A stretch of 38,365 bases of DNA, taken from Bacilli bacterium (GTDB lineage Bacteria; Bacillota_I; Bacilli_A; RF39; UBA660). How positions within the stretch are numbered: position 1 is the first letter of the stretch; every line of letters starts with the position of its first letter. The DNA lies in assembly GCA_017435485.1 (NCBI GenBank), contig JAFSEY010000002.1:1-38365 (forward strand). The letters run 5' to 3'. Of the stretch, positions 16,849 through 25,226 are shown one piece after another. A model generated the notes under the pieces. That model did no database searches. It saw nothing but the letters and a program-made list of their open reading frames with translations, and was not told the origin of the DNA. The position numbers and the translations under genes are program-made.

Positions 16849-16878
16849 ATTATAATGTGTATTTAATACACTTGTCAA
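16849..16878 (-). promoter_or_regulatory. NrtR-like gene promoter with a palindrome in its spacer
   Basis: On the minus strand, consensus TTGACA (16873-16878) and TATAAT (16849-16854) are 18 bases apart. A perfect 7+1+7 palindrome, GTGTATTTAATACAC (16857-16871), fills the spacer. A repressor bound there would block RNA polymerase, so this is a strong candidate operator for the NrtR-like protein. Confidence 0.8.
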
Positions 16879-16905
16879 CATAAATTTTATAGAAGTGTAA
16901 ATTGT

Positions 16906-16933
16906 TTCGTTTTAAACATTTCGTTTTAAACAT
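16906..16933. repeat. Tandem 14-bp direct repeat
   Basis: TTCGTTTTAAACAT occurs twice head to tail, with no gap. It lies between the NrtR-like promoter and the 902-residue protein gene. The direct repeat and the internal TTTAAA look like a possible regulator-binding site, but no regulator can be named. Confidence 0.8.
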
Positions 16934-17003
16934 ATATCCATATTCTTGTTTTATTAAATAAACTTTGATAAAATAGATCGTAAGATTTCTTTAATATATT
17001 ATT

Positions 17004-17035
17004 TACATACATTTCTTAATCTTTAAATGTATGTA
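17004..17035 (+). repeat. 11-bp inverted repeat in the leader of the 902-aa gene
   Basis: Perfect arms TACATACATTT/AAATGTATGTA enclose a 10-base loop. The repeat ends four bases before the GGGGG ribosome site at about 17039-17043, so a hairpin in the mRNA could affect translation, or the site could be an operator. Confidence 0.75.
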
Positions 17036-17052
17036 ATAGGGGGCGATTTGAT

Positions 17053-19761
17053 ATGTTATTAACAAATCCTATGTATTCTGGGATTGATCTTTATTTAACA
17101 GATTTAGAAAAGCATTTTGAATCCGGTTGCCGTTTTGAATATGATTATAGAAGCTATGATAAAAATATAGATGATGTTATAAGTTATATTTGTTTTGAAA
17201 TCAAATCTTTATTGAAATCTCCCCAAAATATTATAATAAAAAGTATAAAATATGATGGTCAATTAAAATTTGAATATCATAAAGCGATGAATGAAATATA
17301 TATATCTGAACTTCCTTTTATAGATGACGGAAAAAACAAGTTTTATATTTTTACCCACGATATTGCACTCATATTAAGTAAAGCAGTTGCTAATATAGTG
17401 GATTTAAAGTCAGTAAAAATAAAATTTATTAATGATTTTTTTCTGAGTACAATTGATAGAAAAACGCTAGAAATTTTGCCCACTGTTAGTAATACGTATA
17501 ATTGGAATATGTTAGTTAGTATCCGCGAAGGAATCAAAAAGGAAATTGAAAAAATTAAAGTTGAAAGTATAAGATATAAAGAACAACAGGAAAGAAAATA
17601 TAAAGCCGAAGAACGTGCTTTAATTAAAAGAAGAAAAGTACAAGGATTAGACCCTGAAGCTTTTGAAAATTACGATTTATTTGAACAAGCATTAACAGAA
17701 CATATTCTTGCAAAAAACACCAAAAGAAAAGCTAACTTACAACCAAAACTCGAAAGTTGTATTCGTAAATACAAAGAATTACTAAAATCATGCGATCTTG
17801 ACTTAATTAATAGTAACTCCCCTTATTATTTCAATAACAATTCTAAAGGGCATACAGAAGATTATGAAAAATTAGATATTAATGAAAAATTAGTTATTTG
17901 GTATGACTTTGACTTAAATCACGATAAAGGATTACTTAATGTGATTTTAAACATCAAGTATGATTTATATAATAATCGATCTAACAGCGAAAATGGTATC
18001 ATTCATAAAGATAGTTATGTTATGCGTGATGAACTTAATGCAATAAACTATACTCATCCAGCATTATCAAAAAACGACGTTAAAGAATTAGAAGTATTTA
18101 TTTCGTTGTTATATAATATAAAAAATTTATATAATAAAATTTATCACGTGTGTCCAGCTATCGATAAAGCTCCATTAGACCATATTTATAGTTTTTCTAA
18201 ACATAGCTCTGCTATTCCTTGGTCTAAAATTTTAAAATTCCCATTTTGGTTAAGCATTTATTATGACAGCTACCCAAACATAATTAAAGAAACGTTTGGT
18301 CTTTTCATGATAAAACCTGGAGTTAATAAAATAGATTATTCTAAAATTATGTGTTTCTCTACTGACAAAGCTAAATACGTACACTTTACTGACGAGTTTG
18401 TTAATAGGCGTATCATAACAATACCAAGAACTCTCCCTTATGATGAAATCTGTAAGTTAGTAAATTTTTCTATTGAAAATTCTTATCACCTTAATTTTAT
18501 ATGTGAAGATATTACTAATTATATAATTATTAAACGCATATTAATTTTAAAAGAATTAGACTCTTTTTATTCTTTAGATAAAAAACAAAAAGATGGAGTT
18601 GGAAAAAAAATAAAATGGTTCGTTAATTTAGACCCTAACTATTATAATGATTATATGGTTACTATAGCAAACAATAAAACCTATTGGCATAAATTTGATT
18701 TTACATCCGACTATAAATATAGAAGAAAAGATCCTTTAGATATTAAAGCTATTGTAGAAGAATGTGTAAACAGGTATTGTAAGAGTAAAACAGAGTTTAA
18801 TTTAAAAAGAAGCTTAATAGAAAAGATTTTATTAGGGGATATTATAGAAGCAGATAAAGAGCTTGTTGAGAGAAAACCAGAACAATTTAAAAATATTTAT
18901 GAAGGATTTAAATTAGAGAAAAATTTCAGAGAAACTTTGAGAAACTTTTATGGATTAGGTAATCAGGGTTTTATTGGACTTGAAAAATATCGTTTACATG
19001 AAATTTTAACTGAATATATTGTTGATAATAATCATAATCAATTATATTTAGGAACTACAAATATATTTAAAAATTATTCTTTATTAGAAGCAGGACTATT
19101 TGCAAAAGAACTATCATCTGAATGGGACTGGAATCCAGCTGATTTTGAAATTAGCAATTTTGATAATACAGAGTTTGAAATAGAAGTTAATTATTCAGAA
19201 CAAAAAAAAGAAGATAATACTGAAAATATCTTTCCAGAACAAGATAATAGTTTTAAATATCGAGAAAAACTTAATAATAATCATTTATTATCCTTTAAAT
19301 GCATACTGGAATTTTTAAAAAGAATATGTATAAACAAATTACTTGATGAGAAAATTTTCATTGATAGTTTAAATCAAAATAATGCATTTATAGTAAGTAA
19401 ATGTTCTTATGGTTTATATTCTATAGAATTAATCAAAGCCGACAATCATAGTTTAATTCAAGAAGATCACTATTTCCGTATTTATTTTAAGCTTACTCCA
19501 TGGCAAAATACATATCGTATATGTTTAATCGCAGCAACTAGATATCCAGATTTAGATAAAGAGACATTATTTGAATCGACCTTAAAAATAAATGCCAACA
19601 CAGTAGTTTTTCCAAAAAAGCTTTCAGATGACATTTTAAATAGAATTTTTGAAAAATTTGATAACTGTATTAAAGCTAATAAAATTGAAAGTCCTAAATT
19701 AACCAAAAAGAAACCAGTTAATGAAATTAAGATTAACCCTATAGATGATTTACCTTTTTAA
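17053..19761 (+). CDS. Large unknown protein ending in an SSB-like tip
   Basis: I do not recognise the 902-residue body. It has no signal peptide or membrane helix. A basic coiled-coil stretch lies at about 155-200 (KEIEKIKVESIRYKEQQERK and on). The middle is rich in Tyr, Asp and Asn, with no visible nuclease, helicase or ATPase motif. The tail is Lys-rich and ends INPIDDLPF. The final DDLPF is the peptide that bacterial SSB uses to recruit RecQ, PriA, RecG, RecJ and others, suggesting contact with the replication-repair set. The gene stands alone, with repeats in its leader, and has uvrB downstream after 143 bases. A defence or repair role is only inference. Confidence 0.85.
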   Translation: MLLTNPMYSGIDLYLTDLEKHFESGCRFEYDYRSYDKNIDDVISYICFEIKSLLKSPQNIIIKSIKYDGQLKFEYHKAMNEIYISELPFIDDGKNKFYIFTHDIALILSKAVANIVDLKSVKIKFINDFFLSTIDRKTLEILPTVSNTYNWNMLVSIREGIKKEIEKIKVESIRYKEQQERKYKAEERALIKRRKVQGLDPEAFENYDLFEQALTEHILAKNTKRKANLQPKLESCIRKYKELLKSCDLDLINSNSPYYFNNNSKGHTEDYEKLDINEKLVIWYDFDLNHDKGLLNVILNIKYDLYNNRSNSENGIIHKDSYVMRDELNAINYTHPALSKNDVKELEVFISLLYNIKNLYNKIYHVCPAIDKAPLDHIYSFSKHSSAIPWSKILKFPFWLSIYYDSYPNIIKETFGLFMIKPGVNKIDYSKIMCFSTDKAKYVHFTDEFVNRRIITIPRTLPYDEICKLVNFSIENSYHLNFICEDITNYIIIKRILILKELDSFYSLDKKQKDGVGKKIKWFVNLDPNYYNDYMVTIANNKTYWHKFDFTSDYKYRRKDPLDIKAIVEECVNRYCKSKTEFNLKRSLIEKILLGDIIEADKELVERKPEQFKNIYEGFKLEKNFRETLRNFYGLGNQGFIGLEKYRLHEILTEYIVDNNHNQLYLGTTNIFKNYSLLEAGLFAKELSSEWDWNPADFEISNFDNTEFEIEVNYSEQKKEDNTENIFPEQDNSFKYREKLNNNHLLSFKCILEFLKRICINKLLDEKIFIDSLNQNNAFIVSKCSYGLYSIELIKADNHSLIQEDHYFRIYFKLTPWQNTYRICLIAATRYPDLDKETLFESTLKINANTVVFPKKLSDDILNRIFEKFDNCIKANKIESPKLTKKKPVNEIKINPIDDLPF

Positions 19762-19904
19762 TATTTTGATTTTAACGATGTTGAAATAAAACATTAGATA
19801 TTAAAAAATTACGAAATTTGATTTATAATAGTAATAAATGATTAAGTAAAAACTAGTATAAAAAATGTATATTTTATCGAAACTAAAATGAAAAGAGGTG
19901 CAAT

Positions 19905-21851
19905 ATGTTTAAATTACACTCAAACTATAAACCTAGTGGAGATCAACCACAAGCTATTCAAAAGTTAGTTGATGGCATTAATTCTGGAAAAAAAGAACAA
20001 GTATTACTTGGAGCAACAGGAACTGGTAAAACATTTACTATAGCTAACGTAATCAAAGAAGTAAATAAACCTACCCTAGTACTTGCGCACAATAAAACTT
20101 TAGCAGGACAACTTTATGCTGAATTTAAAGAATTATTCCCAGAAAATCATGTTGAATATTTTGTGTCATATTACGATTATTATCAACCGGAAGCATATGT
20201 ACCTAGCAGTGATACATTTATAGAAAAAGATTCATCTATAAACGATGAAATTGATGAACTACGTCATGCTGCTACTAGCGCTTTAATTAATAATCGGGAT
20301 GTAATTGTAGTTGCTTCTGTATCATGTATATATGGTATTGGTGAAAAAGAAGAATATGAAAAAAATATGTTAACTTTAAATTTAAATGATAAAGTTAATC
20401 GAAATGATATTTTAAATAAATTAATTGATATGACTTATGAAAGAAATGAATTAGATTTTCATCGTGGTACATTTAGAACTAAAGGTGATACAATCGATAT
20501 AATTCCAGCAAGTGAACGTTCACAGGGTATTAGAATAGAATTATTTGGCGATGTTGTTGATAGATTGTGTACATTCGACCCTTTAACTGGAGCAATTATT
20601 AGTAACAAAAAATCAATTTCCATTTTTCCAGCCAGTCACTATGTAACAAGTCCCGAAAAAATGGTAGTGGCCATAGAAAGAATAGAAAACGAATTAAAAG
20701 AACGTTTAAAGTTTTTTGAAGATAATGGTAAATATATTGAAGCCCAACGAATTAAAGAAAGAACCAATTATGATATAGAAATGTTAAAAGAAACTGGATT
20801 TTGTAGTGGTGTAGAAAATTATTCTTGTCATTTAGCATTACGTGATCCTAGTGAAACACCTACTTGTTTAATCGATTTTTTTCCAGAAGATTTTTTACTT
20901 GTTGTGGACGAATCTCATGTTACCTTACCGCAAGTAAGAGGAATGTTTAATGGTGATAGAATGCGTAAACAGACTTTAGTCGATTACGGTTTTAGACTTC
21001 CTAGTGCTTTAGGAAATAGACCATTACAATTTGCTGAATTTGAACAAAAAATTAATCAAGCAATCTTTGTATCGGCAACTCCTGGCGATTACGAATTGGC
21101 AAAAGTACATAACGAAGTTGTTGATCAAATAATCAGACCTACTGGACTATTAGATCCAACTATTGAAATAAAACCAACTGAAGGACAAATTGATGATATT
21201 ATTGAACAAATAAATATTAGGAAAGCGAAAAACGAACGTGTTTTAATTACTACTCTAACAATTAGAATGAGCGAAGAATTAACTAATTATTTAAAAGAAA
21301 TGAATTTAAAAGTTGCTTACTTGCATAATGAGATTAAAACTCTAGAGCGATTAAAAATAATAAGAGAATTAAGATTAGGAGAATATGATGTTGTCGTAGG
21401 AATTAATCTTCTTCGTGAAGGAATAGATATACCTGAAGTCAGTTTAATATGTATTTTAGATGCTGATAAACAAGGTTTCTTGCGAAGTGACCGAAGTTTA
21501 ATTCAAACAATTGGTAGATGTGCTAGAAATAGTAATGGTCATGTTATTATGTATGCAGATACTATAAGTGAAGCTATGAATAAAGCTATAACGGAAACTA
21601 ACAGAAGAAGATCAATTCAAGAAGAATATAATAAAGAGCACAATATAACTCCTAAGACAATTATTAAAGAAATTAAAGAAGTTGTTAGTAATGAAGTTGA
21701 AACAAAATCAACTAGTAAAAAAATCACAAAAAAAGAATCACGAGAAATTATGGCGACTATTGAAGAAGAAATGAAATTAGCAGCAAAGAATTTAGATTTT
21801 GAGCGCGCAATGGAATTACGTGATATACTATTAGAGATGAAAAGTAAGTAG
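19905..21851 (+). CDS. uvrB: Excinuclease ABC subunit B
   Basis: UvrB is the damage-verifying helicase-like subunit of nucleotide excision repair. The 648-residue protein has Walker A ([10 protein letters not shown], about residue 38), the beta-hairpin region [18 protein letters not shown], the Walker B-type [15 protein letters not shown], helicase motif V/VI ([16 protein letters not shown] and QTIGRCARN), and the C-terminal UVR motif ([21 protein letters not shown]) that binds UvrC. AGAGGTG precedes the ATG. uvrA is not in the window. An SDR gene follows 15 bases later, probably on the same transcript. Confidence 0.98.
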   Translation: MFKLHSNYKPSGDQPQAIQKLVDGINSGKKEQVLLGATGTGKTFTIANVIKEVNKPTLVLAHNKTLAGQLYAEFKELFPENHVEYFVSYYDYYQPEAYVPSSDTFIEKDSSINDEIDELRHAATSALINNRDVIVVASVSCIYGIGEKEEYEKNMLTLNLNDKVNRNDILNKLIDMTYERNELDFHRGTFRTKGDTIDIIPASERSQGIRIELFGDVVDRLCTFDPLTGAIISNKKSISIFPASHYVTSPEKMVVAIERIENELKERLKFFEDNGKYIEAQRIKERTNYDIEMLKETGFCSGVENYSCHLALRDPSETPTCLIDFFPEDFLLVVDESHVTLPQVRGMFNGDRMRKQTLVDYGFRLPSALGNRPLQFAEFEQKINQAIFVSATPGDYELAKVHNEVVDQIIRPTGLLDPTIEIKPTEGQIDDIIEQINIRKAKNERVLITTLTIRMSEELTNYLKEMNLKVAYLHNEIKTLERLKIIRELRLGEYDVVVGINLLREGIDIPEVSLICILDADKQGFLRSDRSLIQTIGRCARNSNGHVIMYADTISEAMNKAITETNRRRSIQEEYNKEHNITPKTIIKEIKEVVSNEVETKSTSKKITKKESREIMATIEEEMKLAAKNLDFERAMELRDILLEMKSK

Positions 21852-21866
21852 AAAGAAGGGTTTATA

Positions 21867-22637
21867 ATGAAAGTATTAATTACAGGGGCATCAAGTGGAA
21901 TTGGTAGAGATATGGCTAGATACTTAGCTACTCAAGGCCATGAATTAATTTTAGTAGCAAGAAGAAAAGAAAGATTAGAAGAGCTAAAAGAAGAATTGAA
22001 CAATGTTAAAGTAACAGCTGTTTCTATGGATTTAGCTAAAGAAAGTAATGTTTATAAGTTATATGATCGTTTTAAAGATGATAATATTGACTTTTTAATT
22101 AATAATGCTGGTTTTGGATTATTTGGATTATTCCATGAAACTGATTTAGACACTGAACTTAAGATGATTGATTTAAATATTAAATGTTATCATATTTTAA
22201 CAAAGTTATTTTTACAAGATTTCGTTAAGAGAAATTATGGTTATATTTTAAATGTTTGTAGTAGTGCTGGATTTATGGCTGGTCCTAGATTAAATACTTA
22301 TTATGCAACTAAAAACTATATAACAAAATTAACAATGGCTATTAATGAAGAATTACGCCAAATGGATAGTAATGTTGTTATAAGTGCATTATGCCCAGGT
22401 CCTGTATCAACTGAATTTAATGATGTAGCTCATGGAAAATTTAGTGTTAAAGAAGCTAATAGTCAAATGGTTGCTAAATATGCTATAGATAAAACTATGG
22501 AAAGAAAAATGATCATCATCCCTACTTTCCGAATGAAATTAGCAATATTTGGAACTAGATTAATTCCTTACAGATTACAACTTATTATTGCTTACCATAT
22601 TCAAAAGCGAAAAGAGTCGAAAAAAGCTAAAAAGTAG
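21867..22637 (+). CDS. Short-chain dehydrogenase/reductase
   Basis: A classical SDR of 256 residues. The cofactor loop is TGASSGIGRDMARYL, the central NNAG motif is LINNAGFGLFG, and the active-site Y-x-x-x-K is in NTYYATKNY with the Ser in SSAGF. The N-terminal strand followed by ARRKERLEEL favours NADP(H). The substrate is unknown; the C-terminus resembles DltE/YqjQ-type SDRs. It starts 15 bases after uvrB and ends in a terminator just before tmRNA. The C-terminal KRKESKKAKK is basic. Confidence 0.92.
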   Translation: MKVLITGASSGIGRDMARYLATQGHELILVARRKERLEELKEELNNVKVTAVSMDLAKESNVYKLYDRFKDDNIDFLINNAGFGLFGLFHETDLDTELKMIDLNIKCYHILTKLFLQDFVKRNYGYILNVCSSAGFMAGPRLNTYYATKNYITKLTMAINEELRQMDSNVVISALCPGPVSTEFNDVAHGKFSVKEANSQMVAKYAIDKTMERKMIIIPTFRMKLAIFGTRLIPYRLQLIIAYHIQKRKESKKAKK

Positions 22638-22653
22638 ATTTTCTACTTTTTTT
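22631..22653 (+). terminator. Terminator after the SDR gene
   Basis: An 8-bp stem, AAAGTAGA/TCTACTTT, and a T-run directly follow the stop codon. It overlaps the upstream part of the tmRNA promoter. Confidence 0.8.
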
Positions 22654-22654
22654 A

Positions 22655-22663
22655 TGCTATAAT
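22655..22663 (+). promoter_or_regulatory. Extended -10 promoter of tmRNA
   Basis: TGCTATAAT is an extended -10 element, eight bases before the mature tmRNA start. No good -35 is visible, which fits an extended -10 promoter. Confidence 0.75.
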
Positions 22664-22671
22664 CTACTTAC

Positions 22672-23029
22672 GGGGCAGTAATGGTTTCGACATGTATTAC
22701 TAAATATGACTGCAAGTAGTTGGAGAACTTTAAACTCACAATTAAAATTAAATGACAAAGCTGAATATAGCTTTGCTCCAGCATTTGCATAGTCTAGAAA
22801 GACTTTAGGAGCTCTTTTACTTACTTTGCTTACGTAGTAAGATAAAAGATCATATAGTAAGCTATATTAACTTAAATTCTTGGGTTAAGTTAACGAATTT
22901 TTACTAAGATAGTTATTTAATAGGTATGTTAAGAGCCGGTTAGATAATGAAATACAAATCTTACTAAACTTGTAGATGTTGTATGATAGGATATATTGGA
23001 CAGGAGTTCAATTCTCCTCTGCTCCACCA
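22672..23029 (+). ncRNA. ssrA: Transfer-messenger RNA (tmRNA)
   Basis: tmRNA rescues stalled ribosomes by adding a degradation tag. The 5' end GGGGCAG pairs with CTGCTCC before the encoded CCA, forming the tRNA-like acceptor. The 5' part includes GGTTTCGAC, and the 3' T arm is GGAGTTCAATTCTCC. The tag frame ends NDKAEYSFAPAFA and then TAG (22754-22792). The resume codon is uncertain: the frame is open upstream through QLKL, so the tag may be up to 17 residues. The tag ends in AFA rather than ALAA, as in many Mollicute relatives. The length is 358 bases, and a terminator follows. Confidence 0.97.
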
Positions 23030-23039
23030 GATTGATACT

Positions 23040-23069
23040 AAACTCAAACTTTCATAGTTTGAGTTTTAA
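23040..23069 (+). terminator. Terminator of tmRNA
   Basis: An 11-bp stem, AAACTCAAACT/AGTTTGAGTTT, with a 5-base loop is followed by TTTT-rich sequence, eleven bases after the CCA end. Confidence 0.85.
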
Positions 23070-23080
23070 AATATAAAAAA

Positions 23081-23163
23081 GTGTTATTTTATAATAACTC
23101 CAAATTAACTAAAATGTCATTTTAATAACACACTATGCTATTGGCGAAGCCAATAACTGTGTG
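23081..23163. repeat. Nested inverted repeats downstream of tmRNA
   Basis: GTGTTATT (23081-23088) pairs with AATAACAC (23124-23131). Directly after lies a two-tier hairpin: CACAC/GTGTG (23129-23133, 23159-23163) around TATTGGC/GCCAATA (23139-23155) with a GAA loop. The two structures overlap and could switch. It has no T-run. It might be a small RNA, a mobile miniature element, or an RNA-processing site. I see no gene from 23070 to 23293. Confidence 0.55.
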
Positions 23164-23263
23164 CAAAGAGAGAAGCATTTTTGAAATTTTATAGAATTAA
23201 TAATTTATTTTGTCAATTTTTTTATCATTCTACCAACGGTATACTTAAAAAAGCAATTTTTAT

Positions 23264-23271
23264 GATATAAT
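23264..23271 (+). promoter_or_regulatory. Extended -10 promoter of the XRE gene
   Basis: TGATATAAT (TG from 23263) lies 22 bases before the ATG, with an AAGGAGGG ribosome site between them. Confidence 0.6.
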
Positions 23272-23293
23272 TCTATGCGTAAGGAGGGATTGT

Positions 23294-23767
23294 ATGGATC
23301 AAATTAAGATTGGAAAATTTATTGCTGAATGTAGAAATATCAAAAAAATAACTCAAGATGAATTAGCACAAAAACTAAATATTACAGATAAAGCAGTTAG
23401 TAAATGGGAAAACGGAAGATGTATGCCAGATATACAATTACTAGAACCATTATGTAATGAATTAGATATTACAATATACGATTTAATTCAAGGTAAAAAA
23501 TTGACAGTTGAAGAACAAAAAGAATGTTCTAATAAAAATGTGTTTTCAATATTAACAACAAAAAAAGAATTAGAAAATATGCAAATATTAACAGAACTTT
23601 TAATTTTTAGCGCACTAATAATAACCGGAATATTAACAAAGTTATTAGCTATTACTGTTCTCCAAAGGATTGTAACTATTACTGCAGGAATATTTATATT
23701 TGGATTTGGTATCTTTTTAAGAATTAAATTAAGAAATATTAAAAATAAAATAATAGATAATAATTAA
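23294..23767 (+). CDS. XRE-family regulator with two membrane helices
   Basis: Residues about 7-62 are a helix-turn-helix of the XRE/Cro type (AECRNIKKITQDELAQKLNITDKAVSKWENGRCMPDIQLLEPLCNELDI in pieces, with the recognition helix DKAVSKWENG). The C-terminal half has two hydrophobic helices (about 97-118 and 122-142) and a basic end. This architecture, a soluble DNA-binding head on a membrane anchor, is common in Firmicutes, and the target genes are usually nearby. The neighbouring Cys-rich gene is convergent, so no obvious target is adjacent. The AAGGAGGG site makes the start clear. Confidence 0.9.
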   Translation: MDQIKIGKFIAECRNIKKITQDELAQKLNITDKAVSKWENGRCMPDIQLLEPLCNELDITIYDLIQGKKLTVEEQKECSNKNVFSILTTKKELENMQILTELLIFSALIITGILTKLLAITVLQRIVTITAGIFIFGFGIFLRIKLRNIKNKIIDNN

Positions 23768-23878
23768 TTTAATTTAATTTTACCAAAATTTTGATATATT
23801 TATATTAGTAATTAATGGATATAAATTAAAGACTAGTGGTTGTTATACTTCCACCAAAAGGTCATCAATAATTAAAAT

Positions 23879-23906
23879 AAACTCGAGTTTTAAATAGCTC
23901 GAGTTT
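23879..23906. terminator. Hairpin after the XRE gene
   Basis: Perfect 9-bp arms AAACTCGAG/CTCGAGTTT surround a 10-base loop. It lies between the convergent XRE and Cys-rich genes and may end transcripts from both. A nearby GTGG/CCAC stem at 23836-23854 may belong to a short RNA. Confidence 0.55.
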
Positions 23907-23932
23907 TAAATAACTTTTTTACAATTCGACAT

Positions 23933-24515
23933 TTATTTTTTAATAGGAAATTTATAAAACTTTCTCAAAAGCTCAATTACTTCTTCCTTATCTTTAAAAA
24001 ATGATATAGAAATAATGTAAATATGGTATTTTTTTTATAGGAAATTTAATCTTCTTTTGAAATCTTAGGTAAGGGCAAACAAATAATTTACAACTAATAC
24101 TTTTTATTTTACATGTTTTTAGCTTTTTATCAAATTTATCACAGAGAATTCTAGTAGTAGTTCCAGTGCAACAACTATAAACTTGTTTGTCTTTAGGTTT
24201 ATTTCGATTACATTCACACATATCATTTTTAAACCCACATAAATTTTTATTTCTAAATTCATTATCTAAATAGTCACAGGAGATATCATAGACAATATTT
24301 AACCTCTCATATTTAGTTGATGCATTGAGTATTTTTAAAATATTGATTAATACTTCTATTTCTTCTGGATATTTTTTTTCTTCTCCAGAATACTCTTCAT
24401 TATTATATGAAATATATATTTTATAACCTATTAATCTTTGTAATTTTAACCAATTAATTTTTTTATAAAATTTATTAATATTATTTTTTTCAACTATTAC
24501 TATCTTCTTTTTCAT
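23933..24515 (-). pseudogene. Cys-rich protein, frameshifted in an A8 tract
   Basis: The uninterrupted frame (23994-24515, 173 aa) has a Cys pattern in its C-terminal half: SCDYL, CGFKNDMCECNRNK, YSCCTG, RILCDKF, LKTCKIKSISCKLFVCPYL. About eleven Cys suggest metal or zinc binding. After FPIKK the frame passes through eight A (24031-24038) and soon stops. Moving one frame there restores KYHIYIISISFFKDKEEVIELL and RKFYKFPIKK to a stop at 23933-23935, giving 193 residues with a plausible C-terminus. Causes could be a real indel, slippage on A8, or an assembly error. Similar Cys-rich Firmicute proteins of unknown role, with a CKLF.C motif, exist. An AGGTGTATT site precedes the ATG. Confidence 0.75.
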
Positions 24516-24667
24516 AATACACCTATATTTATTAAGTATAGTATATAATGTTTGTTTTAAATTTACAATTGTTATAAAATTTTCCTTAAAGTTTTTCAGT
24601 GTGTAAATTTAATGCTGTGTTATAATATATTTAACCTATAACTATATATTAAAAGGATAGTGAAAAA

Positions 24668-25168
24668 ATGATAACTTTAAATGAATATAAAACTTATTTA
24701 ATTAATTATTATGTACACGAAATAGATAATAACGATGATAAAAGATTATATAGAAAAGAATCATTAGAGAAACAATATAATGATGAAGATTTAACCAAAA
24801 TAATTAATGATACATATGACTTTATTAAAGAGGTTTTATGCTGCGATACAATAAATAGTGGTTATAGTATAGTTCCTTTAGAAGAAGATACTACCAGTTA
24901 TATTTCATTAAATTTAGTTGGTGGTTGGTTTGCAGATACTTTATTTACTGATTTAAAAGGCAAAATTATTAGTAGATATATTATGAAATATGTATTTGGT
25001 TCACGTTTTGATATAGAAGTTATAGATGAAGAGATAGAACGAGATAACGAGGATGATGACATCGTTAGCTTTTATCATAATTATTATTTGTATTTACGTG
25101 GTTTTCCTAAAAATATTGAAGAAATCAAAAAAAATATTTTTGGTAATTCAAAATTATTAACAAAATAA
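24668..25168 (+). CDS. Hypothetical acidic protein, 166 aa
   Basis: I do not recognise this protein. It is cytoplasmic by appearance and acidic, with a DNEDDD patch near residue 127 and mixed helix and strand. The central segment SYISLNLVGGWFADTLFTDLKGKIISRYIMKYVFG looks like a compact core; nothing marks a function. AAAAGGATAG precedes the ATG. It is followed after 58 bases by an SDR gene with a separate ribosome site, so the two might be co-expressed. Confidence 0.8.
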   Translation: MITLNEYKTYLINYYVHEIDNNDDKRLYRKESLEKQYNDEDLTKIINDTYDFIKEVLCCDTINSGYSIVPLEEDTTSYISLNLVGGWFADTLFTDLKGKIISRYIMKYVFGSRFDIEVIDEEIERDNEDDDIVSFYHNYYLYLRGFPKNIEEIKKNIFGNSKLLTK

Positions 25169-25226
25169 TTTTATGTATGATTCACCTATTTTTGTTTTAT
25201 GAATATTATAACTATGGTGATATGAA

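Noticed and set aside
19762-19904. LexA/SOS box before uvrB
   Set aside because: No CGAAC...GTTCG-type palindrome is present; only a TATAAT near 19820 is visible.
23816-23878. Possible small RNA with GTGG/CCAC stem before the 23879 hairpin
   Set aside because: The stem is short and no clear promoter is visible; it cannot be separated from chance.
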